DNA of 64,000 bases from positions 682,001 to 746,000 of the forward strand of contig NZ_CP024628.1 of the NCBI RefSeq assembly GCF_024449095.1, given 5' to 3'. A program made the position numbers and the translations under genes. The notes under the pieces are model-generated. The model was not told the DNA's origin, did not search any database, and worked only from the letters and a program-made list of their open reading frames with translations. This DNA comes from Vibrio coralliilyticus (GTDB lineage Bacteria; Pseudomonadota; Gammaproteobacteria; Enterobacterales; Vibrionaceae). This document shows, piece by piece, positions 1 through 7,707 of the stretch. Within the stretch, counting starts at the first letter, position 1. Each line of letters begins with the position of its first letter.

Positions 1-210
1 GTGATCGAGGATTCATTGGGCTTGTGTGACTCACTCGAAAGCCAAATGCAGCATATTGTCGAAACCTACCAATGTGAGTGGAAGAGTACACTGGAAAATC
101 CGGATAAGCTCAGCAAATTCCGTCCGTTCATCAATGATGACTCTACGAGCCAAGCGCTCCCTTACCAGCGAATCAGAGGGCAGCGAATTCCAGTTAAGGA
201 GGAGCTATGA
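1..210 (+). CDS. nirB: NADH-dependent nitrite reductase large subunit, C-terminal end (partial)
   Basis: This is the last 69 codons of a gene whose 5' part lies before the window; the frame is open from base 1, so no start is assigned. The peptide has the features of the NirB tail (DSLGLCDSLESQMQHIV, then TYQCEWK and a FRPF segment near the end). NirB is the sirohaem and Fe-S subunit that reduces nitrite to ammonium with NADH in the cytoplasm; the catalytic domains are outside the window. Its stop overlaps the nirD start in an ATGA junction, as expected for translational coupling. Identification rests on the tail plus the NirD neighbour. Confidence 0.88.
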   Translation: MIEDSLGLCDSLESQMQHIVETYQCEWKSTLENPDKLSKFRPFINDDSTSQALPYQRIRGQRIPVKEEL

Positions 211-533
211 TTACCGACCAGAAACTAAAAATATGCCGATTGGATGACTTAGTACCCTACGAAGGTAGGGCTGCATTAATTGACGGCGAACAAGTGGCGC
301 TTTTCCGAATTCCTGATAAAGGGGTTTTTGCGATACAAAACTGGGACCCGATAGGTAAAGCTTACGTGATAAATCGTGGCATCGTTGGTGATGTGAAAGG
401 GGAGGTGTGCGTCGCTTCTCCCCTATATAAGCAGCATTTCAGCCTAAAAACAGGTCAATGTGTTGAACAACCAGACGTAAAGCTCAAATGCTGGCCGGTG
501 GAAGAAGAAACTCCATATCTAGTATTAATCTAA
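207..533 (+). CDS. nirD: Nitrite reductase small subunit NirD
   Basis: The 108-aa protein has the usual length of NirD, a Rieske-fold partner of NirB in cytosolic NADH-nitrite reductase. The second half carries the Rieske-like stretch (GEVCVASPLYKQHFSLKTG), but the paired Cys-His cluster ligands of true Rieske proteins are absent, as is normal for NirD. A strong ribosome site (TAAGGAGG, 195-202) lies inside the end of nirB, and the ATG overlaps the nirB stop. The operon ends here: a hairpin follows within 15 bases of the stop. No nirC or cysG follows. Confidence 0.93.
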   Translation: MITDQKLKICRLDDLVPYEGRAALIDGEQVALFRIPDKGVFAIQNWDPIGKAYVINRGIVGDVKGEVCVASPLYKQHFSLKTGQCVEQPDVKLKCWPVEEETPYLVLI

Positions 534-543
534 ATATGGAAAA

Positions 544-573
544 GAGGGCTGATACTGAAGGATATCAGCCCTC
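544..573. terminator. Bidirectional hairpin terminator between nirD and the peroxidase gene
   Basis: An 11-bp perfect stem (GAGGGCTGATA, 544-554, with its complement at 563-573) and an 8-base loop sit between two convergent genes. The minus-strand transcript runs into a short T-rich stretch (complement of GGAAAA, 538-543); the plus side is only AT-rich. Confidence 0.8.
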
Positions 574-577
574 ATTA

Positions 578-2935
578 TTATTGGAATGTTAGGCCGAGTT
601 CGGCTTCACTTGCGCTGTCATCTCGCACTTGTGTTGAAATCGCTGACATAAATGAGTCAAGAGCGAGTAATTCCTCTGTAGTCATCCCAAGCCTTTCAAT
701 CAGTGGTGAAACCTCAGGGAACTTTTTGTCATATTTGTTGGCATATTGGGGGAAATTACCACTACGATTTCGTGTCATACCGTTGTTGTACATAGCAAGA
801 AGGCCGAAAATGCGTCCGCTGCCCGTAACGATACTTAAATCAAATAAACCAAGGTGCGTTACCGGATCGGTAGATTTTATATCTCGAAGCATAGGCACTC
901 GGAACTTACCCATGTCAGATGGATTTCCTGTTACGTTGTAGCGTCCTCGATCTTCGAGACTTCGACCATAATAAGTCAGCCCGATATTTTCAAATTGGTT
1001 GTTGGTCATTAATGGACCACTATGGCAATTCATGCAGCGAGCTTTGGTTCTGTATAAATGAAGGCCATGAATTTGTTGATCAGTCATGGCAGTGTGGTCG
1101 CCTTCAAGGAACTGGTCAAAGGCACTTTTCTGGCTGATGATGGTTCGTTCAAACGTTGCGATTGATTTAGCAATTCGATCTAGAGTGATCTGGTTATCGC
1201 CAAACGCGGCGGTAAATAATGGCTTGTATTCGTTAATGTTATCCAGCTTATTTAACATCTCATCATGGGGGAGGCCCATTTCAATCGGGTTTGAAATAGG
1301 GTGTAATGATTGTTCTTCGAGAGAAGAAATACGTCCATCTAGGAATAGAGTCTCATAGTAAGCTGTGTTAAGAATGGTTGGCGTATTTCTTTTTCCGGTT
1401 TGCCCATTGATACCTACCGCGGTTCTGAGCCCATCAGCCCAACCTTTGCTCGGATCATGGCAACTTGCACAAGAGATGGTATCGTCTTTTGACAAGCGCT
1501 TATCGAAAAATAATGCCTTACCTAATGCCACTTTTTGTTTCGAATATGGGTTATCGCTTGGAAAAGGGACAGCAGGTTTCAGGCCTAGTTCTTTCCACTC
1601 CACTCCGTCATTCACTGTTGGTTGCGGCCAGTTTTCAGGCGCTTGAGAGTATTGGCTTCTTAGTACTGCGAGATCGACGGGAGTTTCTGTTGGCGATATG
1701 TTAAACCAAACATCATAAGGCTCAAAATTATGTAATATTGCTACAGCGGATGAACGTTCATTCGGGGCTGTTAGCACTGCGCTACCTGTAGAGAAGGACA
1801 CCAGTGTCGTGTTTTCTTCATCATCAGTGGCCCAGAAGCTGGAATCTGGTGATAGAAATGGAAAAGTATTAGGAAACTTACTATCGCCACCATCAAGTAG
1901 GGTGGTTAGTTCAGCTACAGATGGCAATCGCCACCCCGCTTTCTTACACAGTTGGGCTTGATTAGCGGATGCAATAAGCCTCTTCACGGTTGTGTTGTCT
2001 ATATTGCCTGTCTTGGTGCGATCAAAGTGCCACAGCCTTGTTCCGTAGTTGCGGAGAGAAACTCGGCGAATATCATCGGCACAAGCCCAAGGCGTTTGTT
2101 CATACGATCGAGACTGATGTTTCAGCGGCCATCCATTAGTGTCTAGACGTAGAAAGTCCACGACTTCTGGGTTAGTTGGTTCGATTTCGTTAAACAGGTT
2201 GGCACGCGCGTCACGTACTGAATCACTGTTGCTGGCGAAAAAAGCATTCTTGGCTGATTCGTCATTATGAAAATCAGTCATCATCTCGTATGTCGATTTG
2301 TAGTACAGCTTCCCTGGATTTTGCTGAATGACATCGGCAGCAATCATTAAATCCTGTACTTCTTCCAGGTAATCTGCGCTTATGGAATCCAAGTTTTTTT
2401 GTTTGATTTCGTCATCCGATAGTAAGCCATTCTGGTCTTTATCTGCATAGGCAAATTCTGCTGTGGTGCGCAGTGAAATACTGATAGGAGGTGTTGTCGA
2501 TCTAGTGTCGTCATCTTCACGAGTCGTTAGAGTTCGTGTGGATTGTGACGAGGCTTGGTTAGTATTGATTGCCTCAAGTGTGGCTACATTGTCAGTTAAC
2601 GATTTGTATGTGTCATTGGTCATGTCGACACTGATCTGCAATGGCTCGTTGAGATTAGCTCCAGCAGGGATAGTTTCGTTAATACTTCCATCATCAGCTA
2701 CCGTGCCTTGAATTAACAAGTTCGTGGTGAGTTGTCGAATAGTGTATAAGCTGCCTGCAGCGTCTGTGCTGTCAACTTGAGCATTCACTGAGATGTCACG
2801 CATTGTTGCTGTAGGGAGGCTTGTGGTTGAATCAGGAGTGGTGTTGAGTCCGTCGTCTAAACAACCGGTAGTGAGTGAGGCGAAAACGACTGACAAAGCG
2901 ATAGCCATTTTGCTTCTAGAAAAAGAGATAAACAT
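578..2935 (-). CDS. Di-haem cytochrome c peroxidase/MauG-family lipoprotein with DUF1566 domain
   Basis: The protein is 785 aa from this ATG. It starts with a lipoprotein signal ending in LTTGC, so it should be exported and lipid-anchored. Around residues 162-174 there is an EF-hand-like calcium loop (DKDQNGLLSDDE); around 300-395 a DUF1566/Lcl-type segment with the GWRLPS motif; and in the last 330 residues a di-haem peroxidase domain with haem sites CASCH (489-493) and CMNCH (634-638). Ordinary cytochrome c peroxidases are about 330 aa, so more than half is added N-terminal sequence. The substrate is unknown: peroxide reduction or MauG-like oxidation of a protein are both possible. The frame is open to a GTG at 2947, but neither start has a good ribosome site; the ATG at 2935 leaves a charged n-region. 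A Fur-like box overlaps the promoter region. Confidence 0.82.
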   Translation of the reverse strand: MFISFSRSKMAIALSVVFASLTTGCLDDGLNTTPDSTTSLPTATMRDISVNAQVDSTDAAGSLYTIRQLTTNLLIQGTVADDGSINETIPAGANLNEPLQISVDMTNDTYKSLTDNVATLEAINTNQASSQSTRTLTTREDDDTRSTTPPISISLRTTAEFAYADKDQNGLLSDDEIKQKNLDSISADYLEEVQDLMIAADVIQQNPGKLYYKSTYEMMTDFHNDESAKNAFFASNSDSVRDARANLFNEIEPTNPEVVDFLRLDTNGWPLKHQSRSYEQTPWACADDIRRVSLRNYGTRLWHFDRTKTGNIDNTTVKRLIASANQAQLCKKAGWRLPSVAELTTLLDGGDSKFPNTFPFLSPDSSFWATDDEENTTLVSFSTGSAVLTAPNERSSAVAILHNFEPYDVWFNISPTETPVDLAVLRSQYSQAPENWPQPTVNDGVEWKELGLKPAVPFPSDNPYSKQKVALGKALFFDKRLSKDDTISCASCHDPSKGWADGLRTAVGINGQTGKRNTPTILNTAYYETLFLDGRISSLEEQSLHPISNPIEMGLPHDEMLNKLDNINEYKPLFTAAFGDNQITLDRIAKSIATFERTIISQKSAFDQFLEGDHTAMTDQQIHGLHLYRTKARCMNCHSGPLMTNNQFENIGLTYYGRSLEDRGRYNVTGNPSDMGKFRVPMLRDIKSTDPVTHLGLFDLSIVTGSGRIFGLLAMYNNGMTRNRSGNFPQYANKYDKKFPEVSPLIERLGMTTEELLALDSFMSAISTQVRDDSASEAELGLTFQ

Positions 2936-2953
2936 ACTAGATTGCACTTAAAT

Positions 2954-2971
2954 GATAATGATTATTATAGT
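2954..2971. promoter_or_regulatory. Candidate Fur box upstream of the di-haem peroxidase gene
   Basis: GATAATGATTATTATAGT lies about 20 bases before the assigned start of the minus-strand gene. It matches the Fur consensus as successive GATAAT-type hexamers, with the first nine bases identical to the classic 19-mer. Iron control would suit a haem enzyme. This is inference from the motif; AT-rich promoters give such matches by chance at times. Confidence 0.5.
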
Positions 2972-3114
2972 TATTAACTATTGGATTGAGGAATGTAAGT
3001 GATTATTTGAGAATGTGCAATGGCAAGGATCTATTAGATATTTATATCTGGCCCTGTTTGTTGATTAATTACTCTAATTGATGAAGGAATGTCAATGGGG
3101 ATTTAGTTCTGGCT

Positions 3115-3552
3115 CTATGCAGAGCATGGGCTTGGCCTCCGCTTTATTTCATGTTGACGCATTGGCATCAAATCAATGGTTTGCTTAATATTTTCCCAAT
3201 CTGTTTCTTTACCCCAACGAAGTTTTTCGGAACCATCCTTGCCTATTAGTATTGCCGTGTGTGTACCCGGTTCGATACCGTAGGCTCTGAACATGCTCAG
3301 TAGATTAAATTCGTTTTTAACCCAAGATGGAATGGTAAAGCCGTCTTGGGTTATAACCAGAGTAATAATGTCACGATCGGAGAGTTCACACTCATTGATC
3401 AAGGTTTCGAGCAAGAATTGCTTCACATGTTCATCATTGGTTGGAGCGAAATAAATGACACTTCTATGAGACCATTTGTGTGAGTGGGCAGGATAACTCC
3501 ACGCCAAGCCTATACTCTGAACAAGCAATAATACGAGAATAAAGCTACGCAT
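3115..3552 (-). CDS. Secreted DUF4174-family protein
   Basis: A 145-aa protein with an N-terminal signal peptide (hydrophobic residues 3-18, likely cleavage near residue 20), so it is probably periplasmic. The body (SVIYFAPTNDEHVKQFL..., then HTAILIGKDGSEKLRWG near residue 100) fits DUF4174, a small thioredoxin-fold-like family of unknown role. There is no CxxC pair: the only mature-chain cysteines are one near residue 55 and one near the C terminus, so a redox role like DsbA is unlikely. A clear ribosome site (GGAGG, 6 bases before ATG) fixes the start. It is monocistronic and divergent from the GNAT gene; an 8-bp inverted repeat (CGTAGAAA, 3563-3570 and 3595-3602) lies in the shared upstream region. 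Confidence 0.75.
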   Translation of the reverse strand: MRSFILVLLLVQSIGLAWSYPAHSHKWSHRSVIYFAPTNDEHVKQFLLETLINECELSDRDIITLVITQDGFTIPSWVKNEFNLLSMFRAYGIEPGTHTAILIGKDGSEKLRWGKETDWENIKQTIDLMPMRQHEIKRRPSPCSA

Positions 3553-3656
3553 GTTTGGCCTCCGTAGAAAATTTGGCTTTCAAACCTCAATCACTTTCTA
3601 CGTTAAGTGTAGGTGGTAAGCTCACCTCTAACCTAAGTAATGTGTAAGCACTTGAT

Positions 3657-4172
3657 ATGGAAAATCTAGAAACTCATCGTTTGATACTGCGTTTACCAAC
3701 AGAAGATGATGCCGCTTTTATTCAGTCACTCTATAACACCGACGGTTTTCTACGCTTTGTTGGTGACAAACAGATTAGAAACCGAAGTGATGCCACTGAG
3801 TATATTCGCAACAATATCCTAGCGATGAGAAGGGAAAAAAGTGTCTGCTTGTTAATCGTAGAAAATAAATCAGATAGCAAGCCGCTTGGTGTTTGCGGCC
3901 TGATAAAGAGAGACGATTTAGAGGCTTATGATATTGGTTATGGTTTTATGCCGGATTCACATGGGCAGGGCTATGGGTTAGAAGCAGGGCAAGCCATTAT
4001 TAAATATGCACAACAGCGTCGTGATATTGATGAATTAGTTGCGATCACATCTTCGGATAATGAAGGCAGTAAGGCCCTATTAAGTCGACTCGGTTTTACC
4101 TACGTCAAAGTTCAAAATCAGATAAGCGATAAAGTAGACTTACTTCTGTATCAATTGTCATTCACAGACTAA
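3657..4172 (+). CDS. GNAT-family N-acetyltransferase
   Basis: The 171-aa protein opens with the ETHRLILRLPTEDDA pattern of the RimJ/RimL-like GNAT branch. The acetyl-CoA-binding region sits near residues 95-115 (YDIGYGFMPDSHGQGYGLEAG, with Q/R-x-x-G-x-G/A type spacing), and a late strand (GSKALLSRLGFTYV) completes the fold. The acceptor, whether a protein N terminus or a small amine, cannot be told from sequence. Its stop shares one base with the start of ygbA, so the two are translationally coupled. Confidence 0.85.
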   Translation: MENLETHRLILRLPTEDDAAFIQSLYNTDGFLRFVGDKQIRNRSDATEYIRNNILAMRREKSVCLLIVENKSDSKPLGVCGLIKRDDLEAYDIGYGFMPDSHGQGYGLEAGQAIIKYAQQRRDIDELVAITSSDNEGSKALLSRLGFTYVKVQNQISDKVDLLLYQLSFTD

Positions 4173-4561
4173 TGAAATTTACTCATTCGAATATTTTACA
4201 AGGTAATTTGCTGACGGAGCTCAAAACGGTCAGTGCAATGATTGCGATTTATTGCCGCGATCATCATGGATTGCCAGACGGTTGTTTGTGTCATTCGTGC
4301 CTAGAGCTGAAAGAGTATGCAGAGGCGAAGCTTGATCGCTGCCCGTATGGTCAAGGCAAGCCGACCTGCAATAAATGTCCGATCCACTGCTATAAGCCTG
4401 AACCCAAAGAAAAAATGCGGCAAGTCATGCGTTACTCCGGACCAAAAATGTTGCTACCTCATCCAATTCTTGCGGTTCGGCATTTGATTCATGAGCGAAG
4501 AGCAGCGCCAGATAGGCCGGTTAGTGGAGCGTCTAACCGGCATAGAAGGAAGCAGAAGTGA
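4172..4561 (+). CDS. ygbA: YgbA-family protein (nitrous oxide-stimulated promoter family)
   Basis: This 129-aa protein is rich in cysteine in its centre, with CLCHSCLELKEYA, CPYGQGKPTCNKCPIHCY and a conserved VMRYSGPKMLLPHP segment. That is the signature of the YgbA family, which in enterobacteria belongs to the NsrR/nitrosative-stress regulon and was reported to help growth under nitric oxide. The cysteines suggest metal or Fe-S binding (inference). The start overlaps the upstream acetyltransferase stop (TAATG). I see no convincing NsrR site before the pair. It converges on the MFS gene only 7 bases away, with no obvious terminator. Confidence 0.85.
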   Translation: MKFTHSNILQGNLLTELKTVSAMIAIYCRDHHGLPDGCLCHSCLELKEYAEAKLDRCPYGQGKPTCNKCPIHCYKPEPKEKMRQVMRYSGPKMLLPHPILAVRHLIHERRAAPDRPVSGASNRHRRKQK

Positions 4562-4568
4562 TGGGAGG

Positions 4569-5729
4569 TTATTCTCCAGCGACAGCTTGGTGTTTTGCTT
4601 TAATACTCGCAACGAGCATATATAAGCAAGTAGCGAGTAGAATCGCGAACAGGTATCCCATCAGTCCATGGTCACTCGCCATATACCAGCCAGCAACGAT
4701 AGGCCCGAATACAGAACCTACGCTATAACTGAAAAGCATGACTTGGGTCGCTGAGACAATATAATGCTGTTCCAATTTATCGCAGCCAAGGTTTATCGCA
4801 ATTGGGTATAAAGCAAAAGCCGCAACGCCAAGCAGAAATACCCCGACGGCTAATACTCGAATAGTATCGTCTAGCAGAATCATGCTGCTAGAAGCAGCAC
4901 CAAGTAAGCAAAAGAAGGCCATTAATAAAGTGCGGCCAAAGTACTTTGACATCAATGGAACCAATGGCTGAACTGCCATACCACCGAGTATAATTAAAGC
5001 CATTAACCCACCTATGTCGTCATGGGCAACCCCTTGATTAGCTAACTCTAGCGGCATTAAGCCGTAAATCGCGCCAAGGATCAGGCCAGAAACAATACAG
5101 CCAATAATGGCTGCATGGCTCAATCTGGTGATCTGTTTAAGTGATAGATTGGTTGTATGTGCAGACTCTGGCTGGTCGCTTTCTCCAAACCACAGCACCA
5201 CGATTGCGAGAAGTAACAAGGTCGAAATTGCAATAAAAGGTACGCCGCCATGGATACCTAATATACCAATCCCTAGCTGACCAAGCGCACTTCCACCATA
5301 TAATGCAGCCATGTACAGGCCAAGTCGCTTTGCTCTGGCTGTTTCATCGCCATGTAATAACCAAGATTCCACAATAACGAACACACCAGCGACAGCGATA
5401 CCAGCAAAAAAGCGTGCTAACATCCAAGAGGTTGAACTAGGGAATATAGGTAATGTACAAATAGTCGCGATGAATAGGCCCAAACAAAGAACAAACGCAT
5501 TTTTGTGGCCTAGCCTAGTGACTAAAGGTTCAATCGCAATCGCACCGACTAAAAGACCTGCATAGAATACACTGGCTAACCAACTGGCCAACGAATTGTC
5601 TAGCCCGTAATCCGATAGCATCAGTGGTATCAGGCTCATTAGGTAGCCTGAAGCAACCGCATAAAGAGCCAGCGCAATCACAGGGACTGTGATGCGAGCT
5701 TTTGGTGCAGGAGCAAGAATGTTTTCCAA
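4569..5729 (-). CDS. MFS transporter, YcaD-like
   Basis: A 386-aa protein with about 12 hydrophobic segments, the length and start pattern of YcaD/YfkF-type major facilitator transporters (SGYLMSLIPLMLSDYG in helix 1). A short loop after helix 2 (TRLGHKNAF) corresponds to the MFS motif between helices 2 and 3, and helix 4 carries ARFFAGIAVAGVFVIVESWL. The substrate is unknown; the family is often annotated as sugar or drug efflux without proof. It is probably monocistronic. Confidence 0.83.
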   Translation of the reverse strand: MENILAPAPKARITVPVIALALYAVASGYLMSLIPLMLSDYGLDNSLASWLASVFYAGLLVGAIAIEPLVTRLGHKNAFVLCLGLFIATICTLPIFPSSTSWMLARFFAGIAVAGVFVIVESWLLHGDETARAKRLGLYMAALYGGSALGQLGIGILGIHGGVPFIAISTLLLLAIVVLWFGESDQPESAHTTNLSLKQITRLSHAAIIGCIVSGLILGAIYGLMPLELANQGVAHDDIGGLMALIILGGMAVQPLVPLMSKYFGRTLLMAFFCLLGAASSSMILLDDTIRVLAVGVFLLGVAAFALYPIAINLGCDKLEQHYIVSATQVMLFSYSVGSVFGPIVAGWYMASDHGLMGYLFAILLATCLYMLVASIKAKHQAVAGE

Positions 5730-5868
5730 CGTCGTAGCCTCTTGAGTTCATTAATAAAGTGGAACGTATTTTGGGCGCGACTATGAGGTGGTTTTAAGGC
5801 AGGGTAAAACGAATAATTTTGGTCGTGTCGATAAAAATCATTTTTCGATACGATTGTTTATTATGAGT

Positions 5869-5901
5869 AAAAAGACCGCTCATAATCCATAAAAGCGGTC
5901 T
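5869..5901 (-). terminator. Terminator of trxC
   Basis: Stem AGACCGCT (5873-5880) pairs with AGCGGTCT (5894-5901). On the minus strand it is followed by five T residues (complement of 5869-5873). Confidence 0.8.
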
Positions 5902-5925
5902 GTTAATTTGAAATGTTCGATATTT

Positions 5926-6360
5926 TTATTTCAGTAATGCTTCATTAAGCCATTGATCAAATTGACCTTTAGGTAAGGCACCATTAATTACATCGATTCT
6001 TTCACCGCTTTTAAACACCATAATCGTCGGAATACTTCTAATTTGGTATCTAGCTGCAAGGTTTTGCTGGCTTTCGGTGTTAATTTTTACAAATCGAACA
6101 TTATTTGCTCGCTCTTTGGCGACATCTGAAAAAACAGGTGCAAAGCCAACGCAAGGGTTGCACCAAGGTGCCCAAAAATCGACGACGACAGGATGGGGGC
6201 TGTTTAAAATTGCATCAAAGTTGAGTTCGGTTCCTTCAACGGGTGCGCCATCCAGTAAAGGCGACTGGCATTTGCCGCATTTCGGGCTTTCAGACACTCT
6301 TTCATTAGGGACACGATTGACACCTGAGCAAGAAGGACAACGTGTATTGAATGTAGACAT
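5926..6360 (-). CDS. trxC: Thioredoxin 2 (TrxC) with a WCNPC active site
   Basis: The 144-aa protein has the two-part layout of TrxC: an N-terminal zinc module with C8, C11, C28 and C31, then a thioredoxin fold. It is a cytosolic disulfide reductase that, in E. coli, belongs to the OxyR response and can donate electrons to ribonucleotide reductase. The active site here is W66-C67-N68-P69-C70, whereas almost all thioredoxins have WCGPC; the codons (TGC AAC CCT TGC) are unambiguous. The cis-proline loop (RSIPTIMVF) is intact. The Gly-to-Asn change next to the nucleophilic cysteine should alter redox potential or partner choice (inference). It is divergent from fabH. Confidence 0.92.
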   Translation of the reverse strand: MSTFNTRCPSCSGVNRVPNERVSESPKCGKCQSPLLDGAPVEGTELNFDAILNSPHPVVVDFWAPWCNPCVGFAPVFSDVAKERANNVRFVKINTESQQNLAARYQIRSIPTIMVFKSGERIDVINGALPKGQFDQWLNEALLK

Positions 6361-6535
6361 GACTTTTCTCTTGTTTGTGTTTTTCTACGCAAGTGTGACG
6401 TCCATTTAACCAATTAGGTGACACCACAGATATTCGCTAGTTATACTCTGAAAATAGTATTTTCCCAAGAGTTCTCTCAGTCGGACTGAACAGATCGAAT
6501 GGACCGCTAACTCAAATAAAAATAAAAGGCTTCGA

Positions 6536-7624
6536 ATGACCACATTCTATGCAGAAATTACAGGTTGGGGTAAATGTGTACCACCAACAACGCTCTCTAA
6601 CAATGATTTAAGCACCTTTCTTGAGACTTCAGATGAATGGATTCGCACGCGCACGGGGATTGAAAATCGCCGTATTAGCCATGTGAACACGTCTGACTTA
6701 GCCACAGTGGCTGCTAAGCACGCACTGGCATGTTCAGGCCTTGAAGCGCGCGATATCGACCTACTGATTGTTGCAACGTGTTCACCAGACTCCCTCATCC
6801 CAAATATTGCCTCCAAAGTATCGCAAAACCTCGGCATGATTGGCACTACAGCGTTTGACCTAAATGCTGCGTGTACAGGTTTTCTCTATAGCCTAGAGAC
6901 AGCGACTCGTATGATTCAGGCGGGCAGCTACCAAAATGCCTTGGTTATAGGTGCAGAGCGTCTCTCTTTCTTTATCGACTGGACAATGCGCGATACGGCT
7001 GTGTTATTTGGTGATGGTGCCGGTGCCGTAGTACTGAGCAAAACAGATAAACCTGTGGGCTTACAACATGCTCAGCTTGGCTGTGACTCAAAAGGGCGCG
7101 ATATTCTATCTGTACCTAAATTTGGCACGTCTATGGATCGTTTTGCTGCAGATAACGGCTACTGGGATTTTAATTTTGTAGGTAAAGAAATTTTCAAACG
7201 TGCAGTCAAAGGCATGGGCTCTGCAGCACAAACTGTACTATCTCGCAGTCAACTTTCGACGGATGACGTTGATGTCGTTATTCCTCATCAGGCGAACATC
7301 CGTATCATTCAAACGCTTTGTGATTTGTCAGGTATTAGCCAAGATAAAGCGTTTGTTAATATCCAGAAGTATGGAAATACCTCTGCTGCGACTGTGCCAT
7401 TAGCCTTGTGTGAAGCTATGGAGCAAGGTTTTGTTAAGCCTGGCGATAACCTGCTTCTTGCAGCGTTTGGTGCAGGTTTGACATGGGGAGCTGGTCATAT
7501 CAAGTGGGGTGACCGCGTAACACCTTTGGGTCAAAGCGATGCAGCATTGCCTGAAAATGATAAGTCTGCTCTCGAATTACTCGACGAAGCGATCAGATTC
7601 TGTAAGCAGCACGCTCCTAATTAG
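6536..7624 (+). CDS. fabH: Beta-ketoacyl-ACP synthase III family protein (FabH2)
   Basis: FabH condenses an acyl-CoA with malonyl-ACP to start fatty acid synthesis. The catalytic triad is visible: C113 in NAACTGF, His in [10 protein letters not shown] and Asn in [10 protein letters not shown]. At 362 aa it is about 40 residues longer than housekeeping FabH, with extra sequence in the middle ([15 protein letters not shown] region) and a charged tail after the usual GAGLTWGAG end. It stands alone, away from plsX-fabD-fabG-acpP, so it is probably the second FabH that vibrios keep on chromosome II. Its primer preference (acetyl-CoA, longer acyl-CoA or branched) is not readable. A hairpin follows the stop. 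Confidence 0.88.
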   Translation: MTTFYAEITGWGKCVPPTTLSNNDLSTFLETSDEWIRTRTGIENRRISHVNTSDLATVAAKHALACSGLEARDIDLLIVATCSPDSLIPNIASKVSQNLGMIGTTAFDLNAACTGFLYSLETATRMIQAGSYQNALVIGAERLSFFIDWTMRDTAVLFGDGAGAVVLSKTDKPVGLQHAQLGCDSKGRDILSVPKFGTSMDRFAADNGYWDFNFVGKEIFKRAVKGMGSAAQTVLSRSQLSTDDVDVVIPHQANIRIIQTLCDLSGISQDKAFVNIQKYGNTSAATVPLALCEAMEQGFVKPGDNLLLAAFGAGLTWGAGHIKWGDRVTPLGQSDAALPENDKSALELLDEAIRFCKQHAPN

Positions 7625-7636
7625 CGAATCTTAACG

Positions 7637-7673
7637 CCATTCTGGATAGGAGGCTGTCCAGAATGGTATTATC
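7637..7673 (+). terminator. Terminator after fabH
   Basis: A 10-bp perfect stem (CCATTCTGGA, 7637-7646; complement 7657-7666) is followed by TATTATCT. The T tract is weak, so some read-through into sbcD is possible. Confidence 0.65.
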
Positions 7674-7707
7674 TAGCCCTAGACGATAAGAATAACGCAG
7701 GGCTTAA

